Shown piece by piece: positions 16,300-23,032 of a DNA stretch of 49,618 bases (positions within the stretch are counted from its first letter, which is position 1; every line of letters starts with the position of its first letter). The notes beneath the pieces are model-generated. The model did not search any database. It had not been told where the DNA came from and worked only from the letters and a program-made list of their open reading frames with translations. Both the position numbers and the translations under genes were made by a program. Location: positions 1-49,618 of the forward strand of contig NZ_CCAS010000034.1 in NCBI RefSeq assembly GCF_000612625.1, written 5' to 3'. Origin of the DNA: Neobacillus jeddahensis. Lineage in GTDB: Bacteria > Bacillota > Bacilli > Bacillales > Cytobacillaceae.

Positions 16300-16558
16300 A
16301 ATCTTCGTTCCTTTCAATCAAATGCATAGACTCATCATCTTTCGACTCTGATGACGAAATGGAATCATCATCAGGAACATATAAACATTATATAATAGTT
16401 TGCAAAAGGACAAACCGATAATCATCCAGAATAAAATCACCACAGGGAAAACCAGGCTCAAAGTAGAGTAGAATTCATCTCATCACAACCTCTACTACGC
16501 AAAAATGAGGCAATATTCCACTGTAAAATAATATTTTGCAAAAAAAATCTATCGACAA

Positions 16559-16572
16559 ATTTCTCGGGAAAT
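16559..16572. promoter_or_regulatory. candidate Noc-binding site
   Basis: ATTTCTCGGGAAAT differs at one position from ATTTCCCGGGAAAT, the known binding sequence of the nucleoid-occlusion protein Noc in B. subtilis. It lies in a gene-free stretch. Confidence 0.45.
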
Positions 16573-16886
16573 AAGGGTGCAATTGAAATATTTCCACTGT
16601 AATCCCTTGCTAGATAAGGATTTTAGCTATTGTCGAAAAGAGCGAAATTGTCCAATTTTTAAAAAACTTATTCGTCGTCCTGTCCTGATTGTGGATTTTG
16701 TGCATAAACCCGTATCCAAGCTAATAAAATGGTTACAAACCTTTACAAAGAGAGTGTTTGAGGTGAAGAGTCGTTTGAAGTTAGCGGGTATTCAGTCGGA
16801 GACATGATTATTCATCGTATTGTCAGAAGGTAACAACTTTCTGCCGTATGGATCACGCACCCTTATTGTGTTGTCCACCTGGAGTG
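16573..16886. other. gene-poor stretch before spoIIID
   Basis: Between the ATL gene and the repeat cluster I see no supported gene. A 76-codon frame from GTG 16577 lacks a ribosome binding site and a family pattern. The region is AT-rich and lacks a clear terminator. Confidence 0.4.
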
Positions 16887-16945
16887 GACAGTGTCTATAT
16901 TCGGTGCCTGTCACCAAAAGTGTGTCACCAAAAGTGTCACTAAAG
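16887..16945. repeat. composite double palindrome and TGTCACCAAAAG repeats
   Basis: GGACAGTGTC (16887-16896) is followed by the variant palindrome GGTGCCTGTCACC (16904-16916) and two further TGTCAC copies in GTGTGTCACCAAAAGTGTCAC. The same pairing of a GGACA-TGTCC palindrome with the 13-mer occurs at 23597-23627 and 46077-46106. Confidence 0.75.
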
Positions 16946-17046
16946 TAACACAACTGTGGTGGAATCCATGCGGAAGCAGAATTCGTCGAAGTGATAAGCG
17001 GGTCTCATTTCACACTACTCACATCCATATTAGGGAGGGCGAGAGT

Positions 17047-17319
17047 GTGCACGATTACATCAAAGAGAGAACTATCAAGATTGGAAAGTATATCGTGGAG
17101 ACGAGGAAAACGGTTCGCGTGATTGCGAAGGAGTTTGGCGTATCCAAAAGTACAGTCCATAAGGATTTAACAGAGAGATTACCTGAAATTAATCCAGATC
17201 TGGCAAATGAGGTTAAGGAAATTCTAGATTATCATAAATCGATCCGTCACCTTAGAGGTGGAGAGGCAACAAAAATGAAATACCAAAAAGAAGAAAAGGA
17301 AGGGGAGGCTGTCAAATAA
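17047..17319 (+). CDS. spoIIID: sporulation transcriptional regulator SpoIIID
   Basis: SpoIIID is the mother-cell DNA-binding protein that reshapes the sigma-E regulon and helps switch to sigma-K. The 90-residue protein starts MHDYIKERTIKIGKYIVET and has the helix-turn-helix TVRVIAKEFGVSKSTVHKDL, then a basic C-terminal helix (DYHKSIRHLRGG). The start is GTG 17047 behind GGGAGGG. Length matches the family (93 residues in B. subtilis), and mbl follows as it does there. A short frame MRKQNSSK lies just upstream behind GGTGG (ATG near 16968); B. subtilis spoIIID also has an upstream leader ORF (usd), but the peptides are not similar. No clear sigma-E promoter was found. Confidence 0.96.
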   Translation: MHDYIKERTIKIGKYIVETRKTVRVIAKEFGVSKSTVHKDLTERLPEINPDLANEVKEILDYHKSIRHLRGGEATKMKYQKEEKEGEAVK

Positions 17320-17640
17320 GGTGGATCCACCAATGCTGGCGGACACTCATCCCAAACAGCCTAAGCCAACGGGCATCCCGAGAGTGGGACTCGGCCTAAA
17401 CAGCTTCCAAAAAGTCGAGTCAACCAAACAGCGAATAAAGTTCCAATGACCTAGTAAAACAGATCTAGGATCATCTTGAAAACGGAACAGAAGGGAAAAA
17501 TGACCACAATTTCCAGTATGAAAATAGGTAAAAAACCAAAGGCATTCACTGAAAAACCTCCGAATCCGACATATTTCCACAAAAGTCTACGTATTTACAT
17601 TAAAATGTTATGGAAATTTTAATGAATATGGTAAAATAGT
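17320..17640 (+). promoter_or_regulatory. spoIIID-mbl spacer with extended -10 promoter for mbl
   Basis: No gene is seen in this spacer. A small hairpin CCGAG-AGTGGGA-CTCGG near 17380-17396 lacks a T run, so read-through from spoIIID is possible. TGGTAAAAT at 17629-17637 is an extended -10 about 55 nt before mbl. Confidence 0.45.
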
Positions 17641-17691
17641 CAATTAGGAAAAGTATGTGGATTTTTGTTTCCAAGGAGGAAAGAAAAGAGA

Positions 17692-18693
17692 ATGTTTGCA
17701 AGGGATATTGGGATTGACTTAGGAACGGCTAACGTGCTCATTCACGTAAAAGGCCGTGGAATTGTATTGAATGAACCTTCCGTCGTGGCAATTGATAAAA
17801 ACTCAAATCGTGTATTAGCTGTTGGTGAAGAAGCTCGCCGCATGGTCGGAAGGACACCAGGTAACATTGTTGCAATCCGTCCACTAAAAGATGGCGTTAT
17901 TGCCGACTTCGATGTGACAGAAGCAATGTTAAAGCATTTTATTAATAAGTTAAACGTAAAGGGCTTCCTCTCGAAGCCACGCATTTTGATCTGCTGCCCA
18001 ACGAATATCACAAGCGTAGAGCAAAAGGCAATCAAAGAAGCGGCTGAAAAAAGCGGTGGCAAAAAGATTTATTTGGAAGAAGAACCAAAGGTTGCTGCAA
18101 TCGGCGCCGGAATGGACATCTTCCAACCAAGCGGTAACATGGTAGTAGATATCGGGGGAGGAACGACGGATGTTGCAGTGCTTTCAATGGGCGATATCGT
18201 GACTTCTTCCTCCATCAAAATGGCCGGTGACAAGTTTGACATGGAAATCCTCAATTACATCAAGCGCGAGTACAAGCTCTTGATTGGGGAGCGCACGGCT
18301 GAAAATATTAAAATCAACATCGGGACTGTTTTCCCAGGTTCTCGTTCAGAGGAAATGGAGATTCGCGGTCGTGACATGGTGAGCGGCTTACCGCGCACGA
18401 TTACCGTTCGTTCCGAAGAAATCGAAGGCGCATTAAGAGAGTCAGTGGCAGTCATCGTTCAAGCGGCGAAAAGTGTTCTTGAGCGCACACCACCAGAACT
18501 TTCTGCTGATATCATCGATCGTGGCGTCATTCTAACAGGTGGCGGAGCTTTACTGCACGGGATCGATATGCTCCTTGCTGATGAGCTTAAGGTACCAGTA
18601 TTGGTAGCAGAAAATCCAATGGATTGCGTCGCAATTGGTACAGGAATCATGCTTGATAACATTGACCGCATTCCGAGTCGTAAGTTTGGCTGA
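17692..18693 (+). CDS. mbl: rod-shape-determining protein Mbl (MreB-like actin)
   Basis: Mbl is an actin homologue that polymerises under the membrane and guides lateral-wall peptidoglycan synthesis. The 333-residue protein has the actin phosphate loops DIGIDLGTANVLIHVKG and VVDIGGGTTDVAVLSMG and the adenosine motif LTGGGALLHGID. The exact family length and the position after spoIIID identify it as Mbl rather than MreB or MreBH. The start at ATG 17692 has AAGGAGG upstream; the N-terminal extension from 17665 is not part of the family. Ends with a strong terminator. Confidence 0.97.
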   Translation: MFARDIGIDLGTANVLIHVKGRGIVLNEPSVVAIDKNSNRVLAVGEEARRMVGRTPGNIVAIRPLKDGVIADFDVTEAMLKHFINKLNVKGFLSKPRILICCPTNITSVEQKAIKEAAEKSGGKKIYLEEEPKVAAIGAGMDIFQPSGNMVVDIGGGTTDVAVLSMGDIVTSSSIKMAGDKFDMEILNYIKREYKLLIGERTAENIKINIGTVFPGSRSEEMEIRGRDMVSGLPRTITVRSEEIEGALRESVAVIVQAAKSVLERTPPELSADIIDRGVILTGGGALLHGIDMLLADELKVPVLVAENPMDCVAIGTGIMLDNIDRIPSRKFG

Positions 18694-18732
18694 TTTTAAA
18701 CATGATAGTTGTAAGACCTCTTACGATACAAA

Positions 18733-18782
18733 AAGTCTAATGAAACGGGCCGGACAAGCCTTGATCATTAGGCTTTTTTTTT
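18733..18782 (+). terminator. terminator of mbl
   Basis: An 11-bp stem AAGTCTAATGA/TCATTAGGCTT with one G.T pair is followed by a run of nine T. Confidence 0.85.
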
Positions 18783-18964
18783 CAAAAAAAGAAAACATTG
18801 TTTAGTCAGAATGGCCATCCCTTTTTGAAAGGATCAACAAAATCCGCGCAATTTTTACAAGGTTTGACTATTTCCTGTAAAAAAATAATGTCTATTTCGG
18901 AATATTTTTTTATAATAGAGATAATGAACAGGAGACGAATCAAATTTTTATAAAATAAATCGGG

Positions 18965-18970
18965 TATAAT
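18965..18970 (+). promoter_or_regulatory. possible -10 element before the EpuA-like gene
   Basis: A perfect TATAAT lies 61 nt before the start codon; the -35 region is only A/T-rich. A second TATAAT lies at about 18911. Confidence 0.35.
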
Positions 18971-19030
18971 AGGTACTAACTCACTGAAATCTGTGTATTC
19001 GAACGGATTTTGGTTAAAGGGGAATATGAA

Positions 19031-19345
19031 ATGTCTGTAAATAATCACCAACAAGCAAGTACGAGAGAAGAATATAAAAAAGCAAAGCACGAAACAGAGC
19101 TAAAGACCAAGACCAAAAAGACGGTGCAAGAGGGAGAGGCCGCTGCCGCACCACAAGCCCATAAACGAGTTCGAATTCGGATGATTCCGATTTGGCTGCG
19201 GTTTGTTATTTTGTTTGTCTTGATCGTTGTTAGTGTCGTCGTTGGTGCAGTGGTTGGCTACGGGGTGATTGGCGGCGGGGACGTAGCAGACGTATTTAAG
19301 GAATCAACTTGGTCACATATACGAGATTTAGTCGATAAGAAATAA
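19031..19345 (+). CDS. EpuA-like small membrane protein (annotated in relatives as DNA-directed RNA polymerase subunit beta family)
   Basis: A 104-residue protein with a charged, Lys/Glu-rich, probably disordered N-terminal half, one membrane helix (about 54-78, IPIWLRFVILFVLIVVSVVVG) and a short C-terminal tail (TWSHIRDLVDKK). This matches the EpuA-like family placed after mbl in bacilli and often misnamed as an RNA polymerase subunit. Its function is unknown; a link with cell-surface assembly has been suggested for relatives. I start at ATG 19031 behind AAAGGGG; a TTG seven codons earlier overlaps that site. Its own terminator follows. Confidence 0.8.
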   Translation: MSVNNHQQASTREEYKKAKHETELKTKTKKTVQEGEAAAAPQAHKRVRIRMIPIWLRFVILFVLIVVSVVVGAVVGYGVIGGGDVADVFKESTWSHIRDLVDKK

Positions 19346-19347
19346 CC

Positions 19348-19375
19348 GGGAAGGGTGCGATTGCCCTTCCCTTTT
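19348..19375 (+). terminator. terminator of the EpuA-like gene
   Basis: An 8-bp stem GGGAAGGG/CCCTTCCC with an 8-nt loop, then TTTT. It overlaps the -35 of the fabZ promoter. Confidence 0.85.
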
Positions 19376-19389
19376 GTATAGGGTAGAAT
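19361..19389 (+). promoter_or_regulatory. sigma-A promoter of fabZ
   Basis: TTGCCC (19361-19366), 17 nt, then TAGAAT (19384-19389). Initiation near 19396 would put the FapR-type box about 13 nt downstream of the start of the transcript. Confidence 0.6.
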
Positions 19390-19407
19390 AGAAGTAAATA
19401 TCTGTTA

Positions 19408-19424
19408 TTAGTAGGAGGTACTAA
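19408..19424. promoter_or_regulatory. FapR operator over the fabZ ribosome binding site
   Basis: TTAGTA-GGAGG-TACTAA is a perfect 6+5+6 inverted repeat of the type bound by FapR, the malonyl-CoA-responsive repressor of fatty-acid synthesis. Its 5-nt centre is itself the Shine-Dalgarno sequence GGAGG, and ATG follows at 19429. Confidence 0.7.
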
Positions 19425-19428
19425 AAAT

Positions 19429-19863
19429 ATGCTTGATATCGAACAAATCAAAGAAATCATCCCGCACCGTTACCCATTTTTATTAGTAGACCGCATTTTA
19501 GAGGTTGAGGAAGGAAAGAGTGCCGTTGGGATCAAAAATGTGTCAGCCAACGAAGAATTTTTCAATGGCCATTTTCCTGATTATCCCGTCATGCCGGGCG
19601 TCCTGATCGTGGAGGCACTAGCCCAGGTCGGCGCTGTTGCGATGTTGAAAAAAGAAGAAAACCGTGGCCGCTTAGCCTTTTTTGCCGGAATTGATGGCTG
19701 CCGCTTTAAGAAACAAGTCAAACCAGGTGATCAGCTTCGCCTCGAAGTAGAAATTGTGCGCCTGCGTGGGCCGATTGGAAAGGGCAAAGCCGTCGCGACC
19801 GTTGATGGGGAAGTCGCCTGCGAAGCAGAAATTACCTTTGCACTAGGCGAGAAAAAAGAATAA
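19429..19863 (+). CDS. fabZ: 3-hydroxyacyl-[acyl-carrier-protein] dehydratase FabZ
   Basis: FabZ removes water from beta-hydroxyacyl-ACP in each elongation round of cytoplasmic type II fatty-acid synthesis. The 144-residue hot-dog protein has [11 protein letters not shown] at the N-terminus, then [20 protein letters not shown] with the catalytic His 48 and Glu 62. The ribosome binding site GGAGG lies inside a FapR-type operator, and a sigma-A promoter overlaps the preceding terminator. B. subtilis fabZ (ywpB) lies in the same mbl-ywpF-ssbB neighbourhood. A terminator follows directly, so it is probably monocistronic. Confidence 0.96.
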   Translation: MLDIEQIKEIIPHRYPFLLVDRILEVEEGKSAVGIKNVSANEEFFNGHFPDYPVMPGVLIVEALAQVGAVAMLKKEENRGRLAFFAGIDGCRFKKQVKPGDQLRLEVEIVRLRGPIGKGKAVATVDGEVACEAEITFALGEKKE

Positions 19864-19868
19864 TTTGT

Positions 19869-19902
19869 AACCGACCGGGGAGATATTCCGGTCGGTTTTT
19901 TT
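19869..19902 (+). terminator. terminator of fabZ
   Basis: A 10-bp perfect stem AACCGACCGG/CCGGTCGGTT with a 9-nt loop, followed by seven T. Confidence 0.92.
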
Positions 19903-20014
19903 ATTAGCCATGGTTGGAAAAAAATACTTGTTAACATTTTTTTACCTGTGGGAAGCCTAAAAACAGGCCATGGATAAATGAGGTCAATTCTTTAAGTTGA
20001 AAGGGGCTTTTTGC

Positions 20015-20320
20015 ATGAAGAAAAAGTTATTTTTATTACTCGCGGGTTCCATCCTCTCTGGCGTGTTGCTTGTTGGCTGTAACAACGATGATGATGACCA
20101 AAACCCGCCGCCGCCAACCAATAACAATATTAATACACCAGTCGATCCGGACGTAACAGATGATGAGAATGATGTCATCGACAACGACAACCACTATCCA
20201 GAAAGAGAAGACAAAAATACGGATACAGACAAAGATCCATCAAAGGACAACAACACACCTCGAGAAGATATCATCGAGGATGACATCGACGTAAACGACA
20301 GAGACAACAAAGACGAATAA
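20015..20320 (+). CDS. acidic Asp/Asn-rich lipoprotein of unknown function
   Basis: A 101-residue secreted lipoprotein: a basic n-region and hydrophobic core (MKKKLFLLLAGSILSGVLL) end in the lipobox VGC (Cys about 21). The mature part is almost entirely Asp, Asn, Glu, Pro and Lys (NNDDDDQN, PPPPTNNN, DNDNH, DIDVNDRDN), so it is disordered and strongly negative. No domain is visible. Such composition could bind cations or act as a surface spacer, but that is only inference. I start at ATG 20015 behind AAAGGGG; the TTG six codons earlier overlaps it. Convergent with the next gene across a shared terminator. Confidence 0.8.
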   Translation: MKKKLFLLLAGSILSGVLLVGCNNDDDDQNPPPPTNNNINTPVDPDVTDDENDVIDNDNHYPEREDKNTDTDKDPSKDNNTPREDIIEDDIDVNDRDNKDE

Positions 20321-20333
20321 GCGTCGAAGCAAA

Positions 20334-20357
20334 AAAGGGACAGGCAACTGTCCCTTT
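20334..20357. terminator. bidirectional terminator between convergent genes
   Basis: A 10-bp perfect stem AAAGGGACAG/CTGTCCCTTT with a GCAA loop, T-rich on both exits. Confidence 0.88.
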
Positions 20358-20362
20358 CTCTA

Positions 20363-20623
20363 TCAGGAGAATCCATTACTCATCAAAAACACAGCAACGA
20401 TCAACAAGAAAATGAGGATAATATACAGCAAAATTGACACGATCGTGACAATCCAGCCCAGGACCTTACGCCCCGTTTTAATCAAATAGATCCCGACAGC
20501 GATGGGGCCAAAAATAAACCCTAAAATCGCCCAAAGCCAGCGGCTCTTATTATGTTTAGGAGCATCAATAAATAAAAAGATAGCAAGAATAATTCCAATA
20601 ATAAAGCCAAATGAACCTTCCAT
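20363..20623 (-). CDS. small three-helix membrane protein
   Basis: An 86-residue hydrophobic protein with three predicted helices (about 5-20, 29-46 and 54-80) and a short basic loop (DAPKHNKSRW). The second helix has LGFIFGPIAVGIYLIKTGRK, a pattern common in small bacterial envelope proteins with no assigned function. The ATG at 20623 is preceded by GGGGAGG. It shares a terminator with the convergent lipoprotein gene. I cannot name a family. Confidence 0.7.
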   Translation of the reverse strand: MEGSFGFIIGIILAIFLFIDAPKHNKSRWLWAILGFIFGPIAVGIYLIKTGRKVLGWIVTIVSILLYIILIFLLIVAVFLMSNGFS

Positions 20624-20712
20624 ACAGCACCTCCCCTTCCCTTAATTATCGCTAGGAAAGACGAAAAAATCAACAAAAAATGGAAAAAATCAGTCATCTC
20701 AAATTCCTTAAA

Positions 20713-20738
20713 AGAAAAACCAGCCACCATGGCTGGTT
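20713..20738 (-). terminator. terminator of ywpF
   Basis: ACCAGCCA/TGGCTGGT (8 bp, 3-nt loop), followed on the minus strand by TTTTCTTTT. Confidence 0.85.
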
Positions 20739-20803
20739 GTAATATCAAAATAGTATAAAGACCGTGAACCGCTTTCTGCCCACGCATTCCTTCCTCAGAT
20801 ACC

Positions 20804-21232
20804 TTATGGCTTCACCTTAATCCTCGGCTTACTTTGCATTTTTTCCTTGAATTCCTTCAGCAGCTCAGGGCCTTCCAACCCTTTTTGCATGAGACTATCG
20901 AGCAAGAGCTCGGAGTAGTCACTTTTATTGCGACGTAAATGCCCTTCAAACAGGACACTAATATGCTTTTCAAATTTGAGCAGCGAGCTAATTTTCGTTT
21001 GAAAATAGGCCGGAGCATTCTCTTTCTTCGTGATCACCGCCTCGACAATAATGTCACGGTTTTGCTCGGAAATTTTTTTAAAATAATCATAGAGGGACAG
21101 GTCAGTATATGCCTCAAGCAGCCAAGTGGACCGTTCGTCTTCTTTGTTCAGAATCAAGCCATCCACGAGTGGAACTTCAACGGAATTTACATCATCCACG
21201 ACATCCAATGAGTATAACTTAAATGATTTCAT
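20804..21232 (-). CDS. ywpF: YwpF-family protein
   Basis: A 142-residue cytoplasmic protein beginning MKSFKLYSLDVV, with a beta-rich first half and a helical C-terminal part (RRNKSDYSELLLDSLMQK), ending in a basic tail. The N-terminus, length and position between fabZ and ssbB match YwpF of B. subtilis, whose function is unknown. I start at ATG 21232 behind a strong AGGAGG; the longer frame from 21271 contains that site. Transcribed divergently from ssbB and ended by its own hairpin. Confidence 0.85.
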   Translation of the reverse strand: MKSFKLYSLDVVDDVNSVEVPLVDGLILNKEDERSTWLLEAYTDLSLYDYFKKISEQNRDIIVEAVITKKENAPAYFQTKISSLLKFEKHISVLFEGHLRRNKSDYSELLLDSLMQKGLEGPELLKEFKEKMQSKPRIKVKP

Positions 21233-21433
21233 CGTAACCTCCTGTTTATTTTTTGCCGTTTCTGTGCGCATTAAGGGAGACTAAGCCGCTTTTCAATCGC
21301 CTAAGTTTCCCTAGATTTTCGATAAGCGGGCGCCTTACGCTGTTCTTTCCTAAATTATAACATAGGTTGGGCAGAAGCAAATGTCGAAAAATATTAGGGA
21401 CATCTACTTTAAGGGGAGAATCTAGGGGAAATT

Positions 21434-21474
21434 AAAATAATTCTGACAAAAATCCACAAGGAAAAGCAATTTTT
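21434..21474 (+). promoter_or_regulatory. ComK-type box upstream of ssbB
   Basis: AAAAGCAATTTTT contains a perfect AT-box AAAA-N5-TTTT at 21462-21474. A weaker AT-box AAAATAATTCTGA lies at 21434-21446. ComK binds paired AT-boxes and B. subtilis ssbB is a ComK-dependent competence gene. TTGACA at 21474-21479 could be the -35. Confidence 0.5.
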
Positions 21475-21570
21475 TGACAAAAACCACCCAATTAATGGTC
21501 TTTTCTCGATTTTACAGGGATTTTCCAAGGGTCTATGATAAAACCATCAACCAATAAAGGAGATGAAAAC

Positions 21571-21942
21571 ATGATCAATCAGGTTACACTTGTTGGGCGA
21601 TTAACCCGGGATCCGGAATTGAAAAAGACGCCAGAGGGAACGGCGGTGACAAACATAACGCTGGCCGTTAATCGTCAATATCGCAATCATAATGGCGATA
21701 TTGACGCCGATTTCGTCCAATGCACATTGTGGCGAAAAGATGCCGAATATACATGTCGGTATTGCCGAAAGGGGGACGTGGTCGGTATCACTGGCAGGCT
21801 GCAAACCCGCCATTATGAGAAAGAGGGGCGCCGAGTTTATGTTACAGAGGTTGTCGCGGAATCGATCCGCTTTCTAAGTGGGAAGTCCCACGATAGTATG
21901 CCGCAGCATAAGAGGGAGGAAGCGGCAATTGAGATTTCATGA
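21571..21942 (+). CDS. ssbB: single-stranded DNA-binding protein SsbB (competence-type)
   Basis: SsbB coats incoming single-stranded DNA during transformation. The 123-residue protein is an OB fold: MINQVTLVGRLTRDPEL, then TNITLAVNR, DFVQCTLWRKDAE and GDVVGITGRLQTR. It lacks the long disordered tail and acidic DDDIPF-like tip of the essential SsbA, as expected for the short SsbB form. The ribosome binding site is AAAGGAG. A ComK-like box lies about 100 nt upstream, and ywpF is divergent as in B. subtilis. The frame ends in a short charged tail overlapping the next gene by 14 nt. Confidence 0.92.
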   Translation: MINQVTLVGRLTRDPELKKTPEGTAVTNITLAVNRQYRNHNGDIDADFVQCTLWRKDAEYTCRYCRKGDVVGITGRLQTRHYEKEGRRVYVTEVVAESIRFLSGKSHDSMPQHKREEAAIEIS

Positions 21943-22153
21943 GGATGATTTCAACAACCTAGAGCAGCTGCTCGAAAGTTTAATTAAAATGGTGGGCAAG
22001 GCAAATAAGAATGTTGACAGCCTGCAAAAACGCGTCAGCCAGTTGGAATGGCTTATACGGGAGCAACAACTAGAAATGAAGGGACAAGTCCCTGACCCCA
22101 TCTTCTCCAGACATCCACACGAACCTTCCGCAGCATTTCGATTACATCCTTGA
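21929..22153 (+). CDS. small coiled-coil protein overlapping ssbB
   Basis: A 74-residue protein starting at TTG 21929 behind GGGAGGAA, overlapping the ssbB end by 14 nt, so probably translationally coupled. Residues 1-52 form a helical, heptad-like segment (NNLEQLLESLIKMVGKANKN, then LQKRVSQLEWLIREQQLEM). The remaining about 20 residues (GQVPDPIFSRHPHEPSAAFR) are encoded from a palindromic repeat at 22081-22099 onward and look unrelated, so the natural C-terminus may have been displaced by the repeat. Function unknown; a competence link is suggested only by position. Confidence 0.6.
   Translation: MRFHEDDFNNLEQLLESLIKMVGKANKNVDSLQKRVSQLEWLIREQQLEMKGQVPDPIFSRHPHEPSAAFRLHP
22081..22099. repeat. 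GGGACAAGTCCC palindrome with TGACCCC tail inside a reading frame
   Basis: The palindrome GGGAC-AA-GTCCC followed by TGACCCC encodes GQVPDP near the C-terminus of the small coiled-coil protein. It is similar in style to the GGTGCCTGACACC family but different in sequence. Confidence 0.55.
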
Positions 22154-22274
22154 AGGACCTACCATAGACAACTCAATTAGTATCGTAAGGCAAGTTGTTG
22201 TTGAAAAATTTCCCCCGCAACTGGATCCGTTGCCAGAGAAAATCAATCCAGACTTCGCCCGTTCCCCACTTTTC

Positions 22275-22299
22275 CCGGCAGAGATAGCCGGTTTTTTTT
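22275..22299 (+). terminator. terminator of ssbB unit
   Basis: CCGGC/GCCGG stem with a 7-nt loop, followed by eight T. Bases 22154-22274 hold no recognisable gene. Confidence 0.8.
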
Positions 22300-22364
22300 A
22301 TTTCCATGTATAAAAACCTCGGGGTGGGGCAAACTTATAGAAAAACCCCCCTGTTTTTTTGAAT

Positions 22365-22398
22365 AGAAGCCGCTGACTATTTGTTGTCAGCGGCTTCT
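22365..22398. terminator. hairpin between convergent units
   Basis: A 13-bp perfect stem AGAAGCCGCTGAC/GTCAGCGGCTTCT with an 8-nt loop lies 10 nt beyond the end of the minus-strand regulator gene. Confidence 0.75.
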
Positions 22399-22408
22399 TT
22401 GATGTGGG

Positions 22409-22822
22409 TTACATTTTGTCTTTATGTTTGTTATTTACTTTAATGAACGTGATAATCGTGTCCGCATAAAACCTTCGTCGTTTGGGTGGCATGAGGTGTA
22501 GGTCGACAAGCGCTTTTTGGAGTTCCGGTTCTTGCTGTAAGAGCTTTAAGATCATGCCGATCGCAGGATCCTCAAGTTTTTCCTTTAATATGTAGCCCGT
22601 TGCCCCCGTAGTTGGGAACTGTTGCTCAAGCTCGCCAACTAAATAGTCTTTGTCTATCTTAAATATTTCTGCTAATTGTATGACTGTTTGATAGGAAGGA
22701 ATCGCTTTTCCGGTTTCATAGCGACTAAGTGTCGAGCGGTGCATTTTCATCATCTTCGCAAGCGTATCCTGTGACCAGTTCTGCTTTTCACGCAATTCCT
22801 TTATTTTTTCTGATAAGGACAT
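22409..22822 (-). CDS. XRE-family transcriptional regulator
   Basis: A 137-residue DNA-binding protein. Residues 5-62 form a Cro/CI-type helix-turn-helix: KIKELREKQNWSQDTLAKMM, then MHRSTLSRYETGKAIPS, and the fifth helix ending in DYLVGE. The C-terminal half (about 80-137) is a helical domain with QQEPELQKALVDLHLMPPKRR, probably for dimerisation. No membrane helix and no recognised effector domain. The start at ATG 22822 has a weak GGTGG upstream. Targets unknown; the divergent neighbour at 23033 is a candidate. Confidence 0.85.
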   Translation of the reverse strand: MSLSEKIKELREKQNWSQDTLAKMMKMHRSTLSRYETGKAIPSYQTVIQLAEIFKIDKDYLVGELEQQFPTTGATGYILKEKLEDPAIGMILKLLQQEPELQKALVDLHLMPPKRRRFYADTIITFIKVNNKHKDKM

Positions 22823-23032
22823 TCATTTCACCACCGTAAAACAATTCATACCTTTAACTTACTGGTTTCCCGGTGGTGGAGTTTGAAATGTGTGCGTTAT
22901 GCACGGGGTTGATGGTGAAAATACTGCACAAACAATGAAAAGATGGTACATTGTGTGAATTCGGTTGTGTGAAAAATGGAAATTATTGTAGAATAATAAT
23001 GTCGGAATATGTAAAATTTGGAGGTTATCTTG

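Noticed and set aside
16577..16807. 76-codon plus-strand ORF before spoIIID
   Set aside because: GTG start without ribosome binding site and without recognisable pattern; kept only as a gene-poor stretch.
17010..17040. Sigma-E promoter for spoIIID at CATATTA
   Set aside because: The -10-like sequence lies so close to the ribosome binding site that the transcript would start within it.
18806..19090. 94-codon minus-strand ORF
   Set aside because: Antisense over the AT-rich promoter region and start of the EpuA-like gene; no ribosome binding site.
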